In this document: in pieces, positions 46,701-60,100 of the stretch | How positions within the stretch are numbered: the first letter of the stretch is position 1 | How the letters are laid out: every line of letters starts with the position of its first letter | Source: Chaunax sp. Z400 | Taxonomy: Eukaryota > Chordata > Actinopteri > Lophiiformes > Chaunacidae | DNA: 64,000 bases | Assembly: GCA_037577475.1 (NCBI GenBank) | Contig: CM075188.1 | Span: 15,644,501-15,708,500, forward strand | Reading direction: 5' to 3' | Made by a program: the position numbers and the translations under genes | Notes under the pieces: generated by a model | Database searches by the model: none | Seen by the model: the letters and a program-made list of their open reading frames with translations, nothing else | What the model was told of the DNA's origin: nothing

Positions 46701-49700
46701 TTTTGATTTAATTAAAAAATCTTTGTCAGTTTGTTTTCTTTTGGGCTCACTGTATACTCACTGAATGTATCCTTTCTGTACAGAGTGTGCCAGATCTAGA
46801 CATCAACAGCAAAGGGGGCGCAGAGCAGACCGGTCCAAAGAGAGGAGGCCTTCCAAACCAGTTAGGAAGGTTCACAGAGTTGCCCCTTCCTCTGACCTAA
46901 ATGCAAAACCAGGTATAATCCTCTTTTATGTGAGGTGGCCAACCCCACCCCCTGATCTTTTTTTAATTGGTGACAGTAGGAAAACTAAGCATGTGGAACA
47001 GTCTGGCAGGATTTTGTCAAGGATCAGTGCACATGGTCCTAAGCCAAGAGATAATGTTGAACCTTTGGTGCTTTGAAGGTTTTTCTCGGCTTGTTTTGCT
47101 GCTCTAGTGTTTGTGTTTTTTAAAGTAGGCTATCTGTCTTATATGCTCTTTTCATTTGTTTATTTCTGTGTACACAAAGCACACATGCTGTCACTGATGA
47201 ATTGTGATTTGTGAATGATGTGGCTATTATCATTTTAGTCTTTTGTGGAGTGTACACAATGAGTGTCTATAATGTTATTAACTTTGTTTGCATGCACCTT
47301 AACAAAACAAAAGAATCAAAATATTGATTATTTATCATAAGGCACAAATGCCACAAACAACATACAGAAACCAGTGTTCAGATTAGAGTATGTGCTTTGT
47401 TTTTTTCCATCTACCCATTTCTCCCATACCGGAACTGTGTGTGTTCCAGTATGTAAACAAAGGAGACATAGTTGGCCTCTGAGGCTGTGTTAAGACTTTA
47501 ATGCCTGAAGAACTTTTCAGTATGTTTGGTATGTGTTTTGTGACCAGGAAGTAGTACACAGACACCCACATAATAGACTTCCCCTTCCAACTATGACTGG
47601 TAGCAGTCTTCATGCCTCTGTCTGTGTGGACCTATAGACAAGGAAAAGCATTTGTTAGATGTATAATTATGTCCATTTGACATATTCCAATGAATATTTT
47701 CCTCTCATTGCAAAAACAATTGTCTATCAAACAATCTGTGTCTGGTGTGTCTTTGGGTTTCTTTGAACTTTTGTGTTGTCTTTCAAGTCTGCTTGGTTTT
47801 TCTTTCGTGCTGGAACATTGCTATAAATAGCCCCGTGAAATCTGTACTCAGGCTCAGTTGGCTCATCAACTTGGTACAAACAGCTGCATGGTTAGTGGAT
47901 GTACAGTTTCATTACAAGGAACTGTTCTTCAGTAGAACGCTATCATAGTGAAAAATAATAAAAGAGATTATTCCAAGTAAATAGATATTCCTGTTTTTAA
48001 ATTGTTATTTCCCATGCTCTGCACACCACAAGTGAAATTATACTCACATTCATTGTATTGGGCTGGAGTCAGGTTGCTAAGCAGTGGAGGTCAGCAGGGA
48101 ACACAGTGTGAAATAAAAACAATCAGAATCAGGTTTACTGTCGTGCTAAAATAAATATTTTTCTTGCATCTCTTAGATTCTCTAAGATGTCTGTGTTTTA
48201 ATGTTCAAGTGAGTTTGGTCTGGTTGTACATGCTAACACGTGCTGTCGGGTTCAATGACCTCAACACAAAGTATATTGAATTGCAACGGTCTTTACTGGC
48301 AGCATCGAAGGTGTTAATTTTTGCTTCTCTTTAGTGATAAGTCCTGCGTCATGGCGAGAGGGCCAAAAGATGATAAAGATGGTACTGGGTCCAGTTCCCA
48401 AGCTGCCCAAGGAGGACAGGCCCCAGCCAGCTGATGGATTGAGCAGAACAGGTGGGCCTTAGAGAGTCTTCTATACATGTCTCTACACCCCTGCCTTGCA
48501 TTACTATGATAGCTATTTTCATTATACCAACAGCGAGCATAGGTACCTATAACCCAATAATGTCTGCTGCAACTCTTTCTTCAATGGTATTATCGCACAT
48601 CTTTTCTTATTGTCATTAATAGTGCCAGGAGTTAGAAAAGTGATTGGCAGTCAACTCAACTTTAAAAAGACACTGAAAATGTGTCAGCTTGATGCCAAAT
48701 GTCTTCTCTGCATTATTTACATCCGGTGTCATGTAGGACATGACTTAATCACTGGTGTGTAAATTACATTTTACTCTACTTTCTACTCACTTCACCCTTC
48801 TTTCAGACATGCTGTGTCCTCATTTTATCTGTTTGAAAATTCACTTATATGTCTGCACTGACTCTACTACCTGTGATGGATTTTTTTTAAGTTAATTGTG
48901 AAGTGTTGAATAGTTATGACAGACGTTTTGCTTGTCTGGGACCCACAGTTAGATAGGAAGACTGTCAACACAGCCAGACCAAAATATCAATAAACAAAGA
49001 ATCTTTTTCTGTCTCACACTCTCTCATACTTGTTCAGCATCCGCCCCTGTCTTTACTTGCTGCATCTGTATTGGGTACCAATGACTGTGAGGAATAAGGA
49101 TTGACTGGCTGTTCTGGTTGGATGCACAATTAGACATGGCCTCATTTTCAGAGGTTGCCCCTAGTGCATATACACTGGGGGAATCGCAGAGAGATGCAGC
49201 AAGGCTCACAGCAGCCAAGTTCTTAAAAAAACAACAACCGCTGTCTAGATTAGATGTTGTAAATGATTTTTCAGTTTGGCCCAGATTAGAGTTGCCATGG
49301 CAAACCTATCACACATCCTCATTTACTTTGTGTATTCAATAAGAATCTAGTGCTTTGGAGTTTGATTTTAGAACTCTGGTGCATTCACTTGTTGGTGTTT
49401 TTGAGCTGTGAAAAACCTGTTTAATATAGATATTACTCATAGATAATTTTGTTGTTGTTTCTGTGGAAATGTGATTTTTAAGGTATGTCTAAAGGGTGGT
49501 AATCTTGTGTGTTTGTGAGTGTATGTGAATATTTGTTTCATCTAATAAGTTGATTCCCATTTTTAAAAATGAATTCTTCTGTAATTTTTCACCAGCTTCC
49601 CATCATCGGTCTTGTTCAGACCCACGCTCAGAATCAAAGCAGCGATCACGCCCTAACAGCACAGAAAGGCCTCGCAGTGGATTTCAGGGGCAATCCAAAA

Positions 49701-52700
49701 ACCATTCCAAAACCACATCTACACCTTCATCTGCAGATCGGGACAAGGCCCCAGTGGGTGTGACCACAGACCTGTTGTCAGCTGATATCCAGGACATACT
49801 TGATGACCTACAGCTTGAGTACAAAGCAGTTGAGGAGGAGGAGAGGGCCTGTCAAAGGTCCCGTGGTGGCATCAGTAGTAGGAGAGGGAGAGGGGACTCA
49901 GGGTCACAAACAAGGACTCCATTCACTGCTTGGGGAACTACTGTGGCAACTGGTGGTTCCTTAAGAGGATGGCACAGTGCCAGCCCCACCACACGCCAAC
50001 CAGAGACTGCCAAAACAGCTGACACAGAGCTCAAAAAGCGACACTATGATGCAGATACTGTTCGCCAATACATTTCTAAGCAACAAGAGGAGAGAAAGAG
50101 ACGTAAAGCAGAAGAGAAGAGAGCACTGAGGGAGGAGGCAGAGATTAGAAACAAGAGATTGCAGGAGCTCTACAGGAAGCAAAGAGAAATGGCAAAAACT
50201 GTGGCCCTTCCCAGTGAGGCCCCTGTGGCCCCTGTTCAAAAGCGGCTTCAGGAGACCTACAACAAACTGCTGCTGGAGGGGGCACAGCTGGGCGAGGAGG
50301 CCACACAGACACAACCTGCTGCTCCTTCTAGTCAAATGGTATTGCACACATGCCTGAAATATTGTTTCTTATTTATATATGATTTATATTTTATTATATA
50401 ATTATTGATATTATATTTGTTAGAATATATTATGTGATTTGAATGAATAAAATTACTACATATGTAAAGAAAAGATATTCATTTTGGATGTGTGTTCTGC
50501 CACAGAGGCCGCTGTACCAGCCCTCAGGAGAGTCGGACAAAGAGAACAAAAGACTGGAGGCACCACAGAGTCCCTCGAGCAGTGATAGGTCTTTGGATGA
50601 TCACCTACCTCCTCCATTATCAAGGTAAATGTACGCACACACACAAACTCCCAGACACACAAACCAGCTACTCTCAGATTTATTGACACAATTAACAATA
50701 AGCAGTTCTTGACACAGTACATCTAATTTGGTATGTTCTGGAAATAATTTTGGGTGATAAATTCAAGGGAATCACTTGACTTTACTAAACAGAGAAACGG
50801 TTTGTTCCAAGATAATATTTTCTTTGCAAAATCCCCGGAAGCCTTATTGGTCTGCGTGCTAGTACAATGTAAAAAACACAACTTTTACAGTCACTGATCC
50901 TATTTTAGATGCATAAAAGAGTATCTCAGATTATTGCCTTATAAAGATGAGTGTTAATATTTTACCTAGGAAACACATAATAATAATAATCTTTCTCTAT
51001 ATATATTCAGTAATTATGGTTCTTCTGATTTATAGTTTTCCAGCTATTGACGGTGTCAGCTCAGTCCTTTTTGTTTTGTTCCGTACCATTTGTAGTAGTT
51101 TGTAAAGCTGACAAGCACATTTTATTCAAATTCTATAGCTGTAAAAAAAAAAAAAAAACTGCAACAGATTAAGTTGTCTTACAGTGGAGTGTAGACACTT
51201 GTATATGTTTAGTGTGATTATTATTTTCAAAGCAAATTGTTTATTTCCTCTCCTTTGCAGGGCTGATCTAGATGTTAGAGTATCCCCTTTGCTTCAGCCT
51301 GACCGTCTGAGCCCAGCTGTTCAACCTATGACTGGTTCCAAAAGCCCGGTGCTAGCCCCATTTGGTGACCATTTCCTCTCTCAGCTTCTCAGGCTGGAGA
51401 CTGCGATGGCACCTAATGAAATCCAGCAAACCCGGCGGCCAGCCACAGCTCATTCCAACGGTATGCGGTCTAAAATGTCTCGCATTGAGGCCCTGAAGGC
51501 CACAGCTGCATCCCTCTCCAATCGCATAGAGAGTGAGGCACGCAAGCTTGCTGGGGAGGGGATCAACTACGGTACAGCAACTGCAATGGACGTGGATACT
51601 GTTTTGGCCACCAGACCTTCCCAAGATAATCTTGATGAAAGATGTTTGGCAGAAATGGCTGCCACAGAAGATAATGTGACATTGAGGATCCAGAGGATTT
51701 TGACTAACACAGGTTATAGTTCATACAATGGCACAACTCTTCCAGGAGCAGGAAACCTGCATGCCCTCAGACGACAGGTAGAAACTAAGGGTACACACAC
51801 CAATTTGACAAATGCAGAAACGGCTACTGCTATTGTAGCAGGGCCCATTCTCAACAGCTATACACATGAAAGGGGGAAGTCAGAAAACAGTCCAGTCGAT
51901 GTCTTGGGAAGTGGAGAGACAGACCTCCATGACTCAAGTGCTGGTTCTATCAGCGAGGGTCCTCTCCCGAGTGAAGGGAGTTTTTCTGAGGATGAAGCAA
52001 GCCCTCCTCACCCCACCAGCAATCTTGCACCTAGACCCGCAGACCGCCTGGAGGCAGTCAACTACTGTGGAGGTCAAAGAAGGGATTACCAGCGGTTGTC
52101 AGAGTTCCAGAGGGAGGCAGCAAGGTGCTCGCCCCTCAGCTCACCATTCGCACAGCATGATGGTAGCAAAGCAGCCTGGGAGGAGCTGAACAAAGGAAGC
52201 CCTCTAAGTGTTATCAATATTTTCACTAAGAACCTTCATGGCCATGTTAAAGGTTAGTTATCATGGGTTGTTGGTCCTACAACATTTTTTGTCTTTTTTG
52301 TTTTGTTTGACAATTTTGTCAGTGGATTTATTAGCAAGGGGGGAGTATTATTTTCTATTCATGTTCATTTTAGTATTAGTGGCCAACTCAAAACAATCAA
52401 AAAGGGAATGGGAATGTTTGCCAGGTTAAATCTAGTCATCATATTACAACATACAGACAGTCAAAAGGCAAAATCCTAAATATGTCTCCTTCGTCCATTT
52501 TATCTCTCCTTTGTCCTATAGCGAGTGAGAGGAACTCTCCCTCTGTTCATTCATTGCACTCTGGAAATGACCCTGTAGATGCAGCAATCTATGAAGATGA
52601 CTTTGTGTCCATCCATAGCAGCGGAGCCAGGGGCCAGTTAAAAAGAGCCTCCAATTCACACAGGTAAGAAAAATAAAGTGAAATCAAGCCCAGCTTTACT

Positions 52701-55700
52701 TATATAGCACTTTTCATGCAATCCTACAGGCCAAAGTGCTTCATGCAAAAGCAGAACAGCACAGAATAAATAAATGGAACGTTAGTTTTTAACTTGACCA
52801 CTGGATGGCATCCATGTCACATAAATAGAATGGAAGGCTTATGCAGCTCCTTCACACATCAAGCACCAGTCAGTAGACATGTTTTATACATCTAAGTTTT
52901 TGTGTTACATTAAAGATTCTGACCTTACCTAAAAGTTATGTGATTATGTATTTCTCTCACCTGTGTTGGTGTGAACAGTCATTTTGAGGAGTTGATGAGG
53001 AGGTCTCCATATGAGAAAAGTAATGGAGGCATCGATTCACACCACTCATCTCTTTTGTCATCACATCTCTCCTCTGGTTCACCATCTGGCTCCTCACCAT
53101 TCTCCAATCACTCTACTAGAAAAAGAGGTTCGTAATTATTTTCCTTCCTTTTATGATTCAAAATTTTCAAAATCATTTAATTATTAATTGAAATGGAAAA
53201 TAAAGGAAATGGTTTTCAGAAATCCCTCTGCTGCATAATATAACTGCGCCATTGCTCTGCAGGCACAGCCTCAGACCAGAGTGATGCCACTTTGGTGGAT
53301 GAGCAGAGGAGCTCCTGTTCACCTCCCTCAGAGCCGTTATCCTCTGACTCCAGGAAGAGGGGTTCAGACAAAAGCTCTGCCCACAGCCAGGCCAAGAGTA
53401 TCCACACTAATGACACTTCAGATGAAACTTTTCACCAAAGGTAATGATATTCTGCAGATTACATGAAATGGGAGGTTTGTTACTTTTGACATAGTTGAGT
53501 GCTGTAAAAGCACACCCCCCCCCCCCTTTCACATGTATTCTTCCTGTGCTTGTTGGTGGGTACAGCTGTGTCAGTGCTCAGGGCAGGGCTAGCTCCCCTC
53601 CCCTGAACAGCGGAGGAGCTATTATTGTAGCATCCTCGCCACTGGTACCAGGTTCAGGTTGGGTGGCGGCAGGTGGCATAGCGGTGCGTTTGAAAAAGGC
53701 AGATATTTTGGCCTGGTCTGCACTTTGAGGTTGACGTTTATCTATCTTTGATTTTTGGCAAGTTGTTATTGCATGTAACATATCGACTTTGTCCTCAACT
53801 CAGATTACTGTCACTCAACCTGTCTCCTCTACTTCACTGTGTGTGTCTGTGTGTAAAGCCAGAGCTGAGCAGACTTAAGTCATTCATCAGGACAGCGAAA
53901 CGAATTAAAGACACTCATGCTCTGCAGAAATGAAACGAGTGCACATATAAATTACATAAATAGAATATTTTGTGCCTTTCTTTTTTGGGGTCGGGAGGTC
54001 ATATTGAGGGCGCAGGCTGACACTGTCTCAAATATCAAAACGATGAGACTGCAGTGGTATCTGAATGGTGAAGATTGTTCGCACAAGATTAAATTACCCA
54101 TACTTTCGTTTGTCTCTGGTATTTCCTTCCTTCCTTGTTTTTGGTAACGTGCAGGGCAACACTGCTTTGTGGGAAGTGTAGTGGTGCTATTGACTTACAT
54201 TGGGATATGTTTTATGTTGTCCTGGATATGGTAAGATATTGTTGTTAAATAAATATTGATTAAATATTATATGTTTATAGATGATAGATTTCATACATTT
54301 CCAACAACTCCAGTATATACTGTAATTACCCAAAGGTTAATTCAACAGGGCATGACCCACCACTAAACTATGTTTAGAGACCCTTAGTTAAAGTTGCCAA
54401 TCTAAACAGTCTTGTAGCTTGATGTTCTGTTGAAGGCCTGAGGGTTTAAGCAGCAGTGGAGTTCCCAGTAATAGGAGGAGGCTGAAGCTAGACTCAAGAC
54501 AGAAAACACTGGTGGTTTTGTTTTGGGGCCCTGCTGGGTGGTTGGTCGGGTCAGTCTGCTTCACCACAGCTTGGGCCTGCTGCCAAAGGAAAGGGGAGAG
54601 TTCTTAATCATTTAATCTCAGTTCCTAGTGGTGGTATTTGAGCCCCCAATGGGATTCTAAAGCCCAGGTAGCAGAATTCTGCCACACAGTGGTTCCTGTG
54701 TAAATTACACAATGAAGGCAAAACAATCAGAATGGATTGTTTCTTTCAAGCCATCAATGCAGGTTGTTGTTTTATTTTGGTCATGATTTCGTGTTCATTA
54801 ATGAGACAGAAGCAGTCTCAAAAATTGTTTGTTTAAAGGCAGCACATGTATGTCTCAATGAGTTATGTAGGCTTGCCCACCCTGCCTTCTGCTTGCGTCC
54901 CCTTCTACCAAAAGCATATTGAGAGGGCTGCATTCATAACTCTTTCTGTTTACATGACTGCTAACGGTTTAAGCATCAAGATCATATTAATATTTTATTA
55001 TGATATATCAATTGAGTCTGATTGCTATCCTTGGAGACACAAAGGTGCGACTGTCTCCTGGCATTAATGGGAAAGAAGAATGTATTCGTATCCCTTTAGA
55101 CATTGACCCTAGTCTCTAATCATCGCTGAGCAGCACAATATAGCCATTCATAGTCCAGGCCTCTCGCAGCAGGATTATACTACATCAGCCAGTTTGAGGG
55201 TTTGCAGGAGCACAGGCCCACTCTTTCTTTATCACTTGCTCAACATTCTCCTTTGTTTAAAATGGTGAGCCCGCTGTGCAAACCTTATTACTTCTAACAG
55301 TTGTGTGTATGATTTTTTTTAGAAACAAGTAAAACAATGCTTTGTACTAAATATCCCAATATATATTTTAAAAATATCATGAAACATGATACCTAGGCAG
55401 CAGAGCCTCGACATGAATGCCACATCGACATCAATGCCACAAATGCATCTACATGACAGATGTTTTCTTGTTTCACCAAAGTATTTGATCTTTCATGAAT
55501 TACTTCCTGAGTCTGTTGTCCTTTTTTTCCTTTTTCTCAATATATTTCTGGTTTGGGGCTTGACAGTAAGAAGATTACAGCAGCCAGGCCCAAACAGGGT
55601 TCTCCCTCTGATTCTCCAGTCCCTGGTTCTCCTCCAGGGGCAGACTCTCCAAGTGAGCCTGTCAGAAGTGGCTCCCTGGGGAAAAATAAGCCCAACAAAG

Positions 55701-57144
55701 GCGCCACAGCTCGTGATTGTGGAACAGAGACTAAGACAACAGGTAAATAAACTCATATTAATGTAACAAAAACAGATGTTGTGTGAAGCAGAACTTATTC
55801 AGAAAAAAATATGTATGATATGCATCGTGAGATTTAAGAAATCACAGTTTGTCAAGTTTTAAATTTCGTATCACTCCTCACTTGTCTAGCTAAAGTCAGA
55901 AGAAAATATTTGACGGTGGTGCAAAGATGTAAACTTAACTGTTTGGTTTTCAACTCCTCAGACTTATTTGTAAATCATTCTCAAAGTGCCTCACTCCACC
56001 ATCTGCCCTGTTTATTGATCTCTCTCTCTCTCATCCTACCCACTCCTCCTTTCTCCCAGGTGAACTACAGTATTCCCCTGCAGTCTTGCAGCAGCGTATG
56101 GCAGCAGAGCTCCAATACCTGGAGTCTATCGAGGAGTCAGTCCGACAACTTGGGGACGTGGAGAGACTGATGGGTGTGTCAGTGGCTCAGCAGGAGAGCG
56201 TGTCACTGGCCCAAATGCTCAAGGTGAAGAAGAATTTGTTGCTGAGAGTAACAAAAATGTGTTAATAATGACTGTGCAAAGCTGCGGCTGTTGCAAGGGA
56301 CTCGATTTTCAGGCTATAAAATATGATACACTCTACTGCTTCGAGTTATATTTTGTGGTTGACCAGATGTTTCCTCAGGTTAGACATGTCCTGGCAATTT
56401 GCATTTCATATTACTGATAGTAATACTGATACTGATATTACTGATAGTACAACAAATATTGACATGCGTTTTGAAAAGCGCAGCCACACTTGCAGGGATG
56501 GTGGAGTCTAGCTCTCTCTCTTTCTATATCTACTTTACTCTCTCACCTATTTGTGCTTTTAGGTACCAAAATTTGCCACCAAGTTGTTAATCATGAATAA
56601 GTACTTATTAGCACTGATCTAATTTGGTCAGAACTCTTAAAAGCACAGAGTCTGGACAACAACCCTCATCAGAAGTTGTATTATTGTTAAACAATTGAAG
56701 TTGAATAACGCCCGGTTTGAGTTGACATTCTTTATATGCATTACTGTTTTGATGATTTTAAGACACCATGTACTCTTAGCTGAGATTTTATGTTTGATAT
56801 GCAGTAGAAGTCACAACATGCAGTCATAATATCATACAAATGTGATTTTTACATTAAGTATTTCCCAACACTTACTTTTGTCTGTAATGTAAATTAATTC
56901 TAGATGTTGAATAACACCTACATGAAAAATACTTTTCATTCAGGCTTTGTTGGCCTCCATATATTTCAGTGACTTACTACCTCAATAATGTCTGTGGTTA
57001 TATGCTTTAATGAACTTTGACTCTGCAGGCCAAGCAGCAGTGTCATGAGCGAGACCTCTATGAGCTGAAGATCAAGGCTGAAAGGGAAGCCCTGGAGACA
57101 CGGCTACAGCTGGAAGAAAACAGGCAGAGATTTGCCAGGGTACA

Positions 57145-57183
<39 letters not shown>

Positions 57184-60100
57184 TCTGTTCATCAGGTAGT
57201 TTAATGTAGATAGAAGGTTCTGGGTTTGAATCCAGACCTATGTGGAGTTTGCATATGTTCTCTATGTAGGGCTCTGACGATTACCATAATACCGCGGCCA
57301 TGTGATGCACTGGGTAGAGCTCATTACCGTCATCACCACAATTTTTTTCTGTGTATTTTGCTGCTCTAACGTTACCTTTTATGTAGGTGCCCTTTGAAGT
57401 GTGAGGAGAGGGTCCGGGAGGATTTGATGCACTAGTTGGTGACTCAAAACAGTTCCAAGATAACATTGGGTGTTGTCGTGCTCACACAGTGTGCAAGAGA
57501 AAATCATTATTAGCTCATTGATATTAATGATCGTGAGATCGTGGCACTCATAATCTAGTTGCGGCGGTGTGCCGCTGCTCAATGAATATAGGGGAAACAC
57601 TGAAGACATGAAAGACAAAAGCATGAAATACAGTTGGTGTTACATTAAGTTATAACAAACAAACTTCATCAGTAAGCCAAACGTTGCGTCACCAATTATT
57701 CACATTTTGTCTTTGAATCTGATGATACGGGTCAGCCGGCGAACCTTGATGAGGCATGATGTTGCATATGTTGGGAAAACAAGTATCCATGATATGAGGA
57801 ACTGTCTAATCTAAGATCACATCTTAGAATTAATCATCTTGCTACAGGCTTTTGATAAACATGTACTCACCAGCCAAAAGTACTTTTCCTAAACAGCAAT
57901 CCCTGCAACGTATCGGAGGGATATGGTCCTGTATGCTAGCATTCCCCGAAGAGCAGTGCAATGATGGGGATGGAGATGATGCCCTGCATACCGCGATGCC
58001 TGGACATGAAGGAGTAAAAGCATCATCCCCTCCCATAAAATGAATCTTGCAAACCTGCTCAGAAAATAAAGAACAGAACATCTTGCTTTCCTGGTGGCGA
58101 GACAATCAGGTTCGATTCCAAGTTGCCAGAATATATACGAGCACTATGAGCACTCCCTCGTCCATGGCGGCAGCAGTGGTTAACTGCCATCATGCGGTGA
58201 TAGATTGCTTTTTGACCATAGTAAGAAAAAAAATCCATACCGTCACGGTCCTATACTCATATGTCTTTGTGGGATCCCTCCAGGTGTTCTGACTTCCTCC
58301 CACTGTCCAAAACATGCACTATAGAAATTGTGCAAATGAAATGGTGACTATAAATTGCACAGAGGTGTTGATGTGAGTACGAATAGTTGGTTGTCTCTCT
58401 ATGTCGGGCCTGAACTGGTGACCTGGCCTGGGTGTACTCTGCCTCTCGCCCAAATTTAACTGGGAAAGGCTCCAGCCCCTGCGATCCTGCATAGGATAAG
58501 TGGTTATTGAAAATAAATGGATGGAATTTATAGATGAATTCAAAGTTATGAGTGCTTTCAATTTTCTGTGTATAATGTCAACGCTTGATTTTGTCCAGGC
58601 TCATGTTGAACTGCAGGAAAGCTTGGCAGGAAATCAAAAAGAGACTTTGGAGGACCTCCAGGAGGCAACCACAAAGATGATGAGTCAACAGGCAGAGGCA
58701 GCACAGTACACAGCCGATGCTGCCCGGCACATCAAGGAGGTTCGTAATTATTGCCTTCTACTGGAATAGCGTTTGTAACGAAAGCTGATTGACGGAAGAG
58801 GGGAGGCATCGAGTCAAACATTTGATCTGTATGTTGTGTACCTTTATCAGATGACAGCACTGGCACGGTCACAGATTGAAGGAGCTTTTGTTGTCCCTGC
58901 TGTTGCTACTGAATCCTCCATGTTGAAGCAGGAAGAACATCAGAGCTCCTGTTTCAAGCAGCGACCGGACAAAATAGATTCTGACAGGTAAACTTATAAC
59001 TATTGTATAATGATGAGTATATTTTAACATCTCTATTCCCTACTTGTGTAAATTGAGAATGTATTATATCACATTAATAGTTGTAGATGATACATTGCCA
59101 CCTACAAAGGGGGCTTCTGTCATTCAAAGCATCATTAACATTTACCACTTAGAGAAATTGTGGTGTCTAAATGTTTGTTTAATATTTTCTGTTCGGTCTC
59201 TTACAGCTTCCAAAGTGAGGTGTCAAACAGAAGAATCAGCCCAGTCCAGTCTTCACTGAACAGCACTAGTCACTCTGACTCTTTATCCTTCAGAAGGCCC
59301 AAACACAGGTACCAGTCAGGCCCTTCATGGAGCATTTGTTTCACTGTTTTCTAATAGATGTGAGGAAGATAATTCTAAAGAGACACTGTATCTGTCTCAT
59401 GCTCATTCCCTCAGTGGAGCAGACTCGAGCAGCCACCACAGCCCGTCACATGTCTCCTCAGACTTCAGAGAACCGAAGAAAAAAGAAGCAACAGAGGGCA
59501 AATTGAGGAAGGGGGGAGCTGAAGAGAGGACAGAGAGGGAAGCAGGCTGCAGCTCCATAGAGGACGAAGTTCTCACAGCAACAAATGACTCCCTCTACAG
59601 TGACAACATCCCCTCTATCGTGAATGACATAGGTATCAGGTGGCAAACACAGCAGCTAGGTTACATGTGTTACATCAAACTATATATAAACCCGTATTAC
59701 CCATTTGTACTCATCGTGCCACACACATGGAACCTAAAAATTTCCAAGAAAATGGATCCAATTCAAGGCTTACAGTGTACACTTTGTTTTTTTGGCCCTC
59801 CAGGAGACAGTACGTCAGTGGCAACAGAGTGCTCTCACAAGTTTGATGAGTCCATGACTGAGGATGAGATAGAGGAGCGCTCATTCCGCTCCCTGCTGCC
59901 ATCTGAGGCGCACCGCCGTGGAAGTAAGGAGAAGAAGTCTCGCCACCATGAGGAATCAGAGGATGCTGGAGCCAATCACAATACATCATTGGTTTCAGGG
60001 GCACACAATATCTTAAAGGTGAGAGGGCAATGTAGTCATACATTTACCAGAATCATATCCTGGTGGGTCAGTGGTTAACAGTAGAGATGTGTCTGAAAAG

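Larger units (their letters stand above)
57140..58598 (+). other. cep350: cep350 intron 17
   Basis: A 1.46-kb intron almost filled by repeats: a CA run, a split teleost SINE-like repeat, and a hAT-like element inserted into that repeat. Confidence 0.85.

Noticed and set aside
49961..50347. A 128-codon minus-strand frame opposite cep350 exon 9
   Set aside because: It is the antisense shadow of a conserved coding exon; low-complexity codons keep both strands open.
57220..57232. GGTTTGAATCC as a tRNA gene B box
   Set aside because: No matching A box or cloverleaf at the right spacing; it is part of a dispersed SINE-like repeat.
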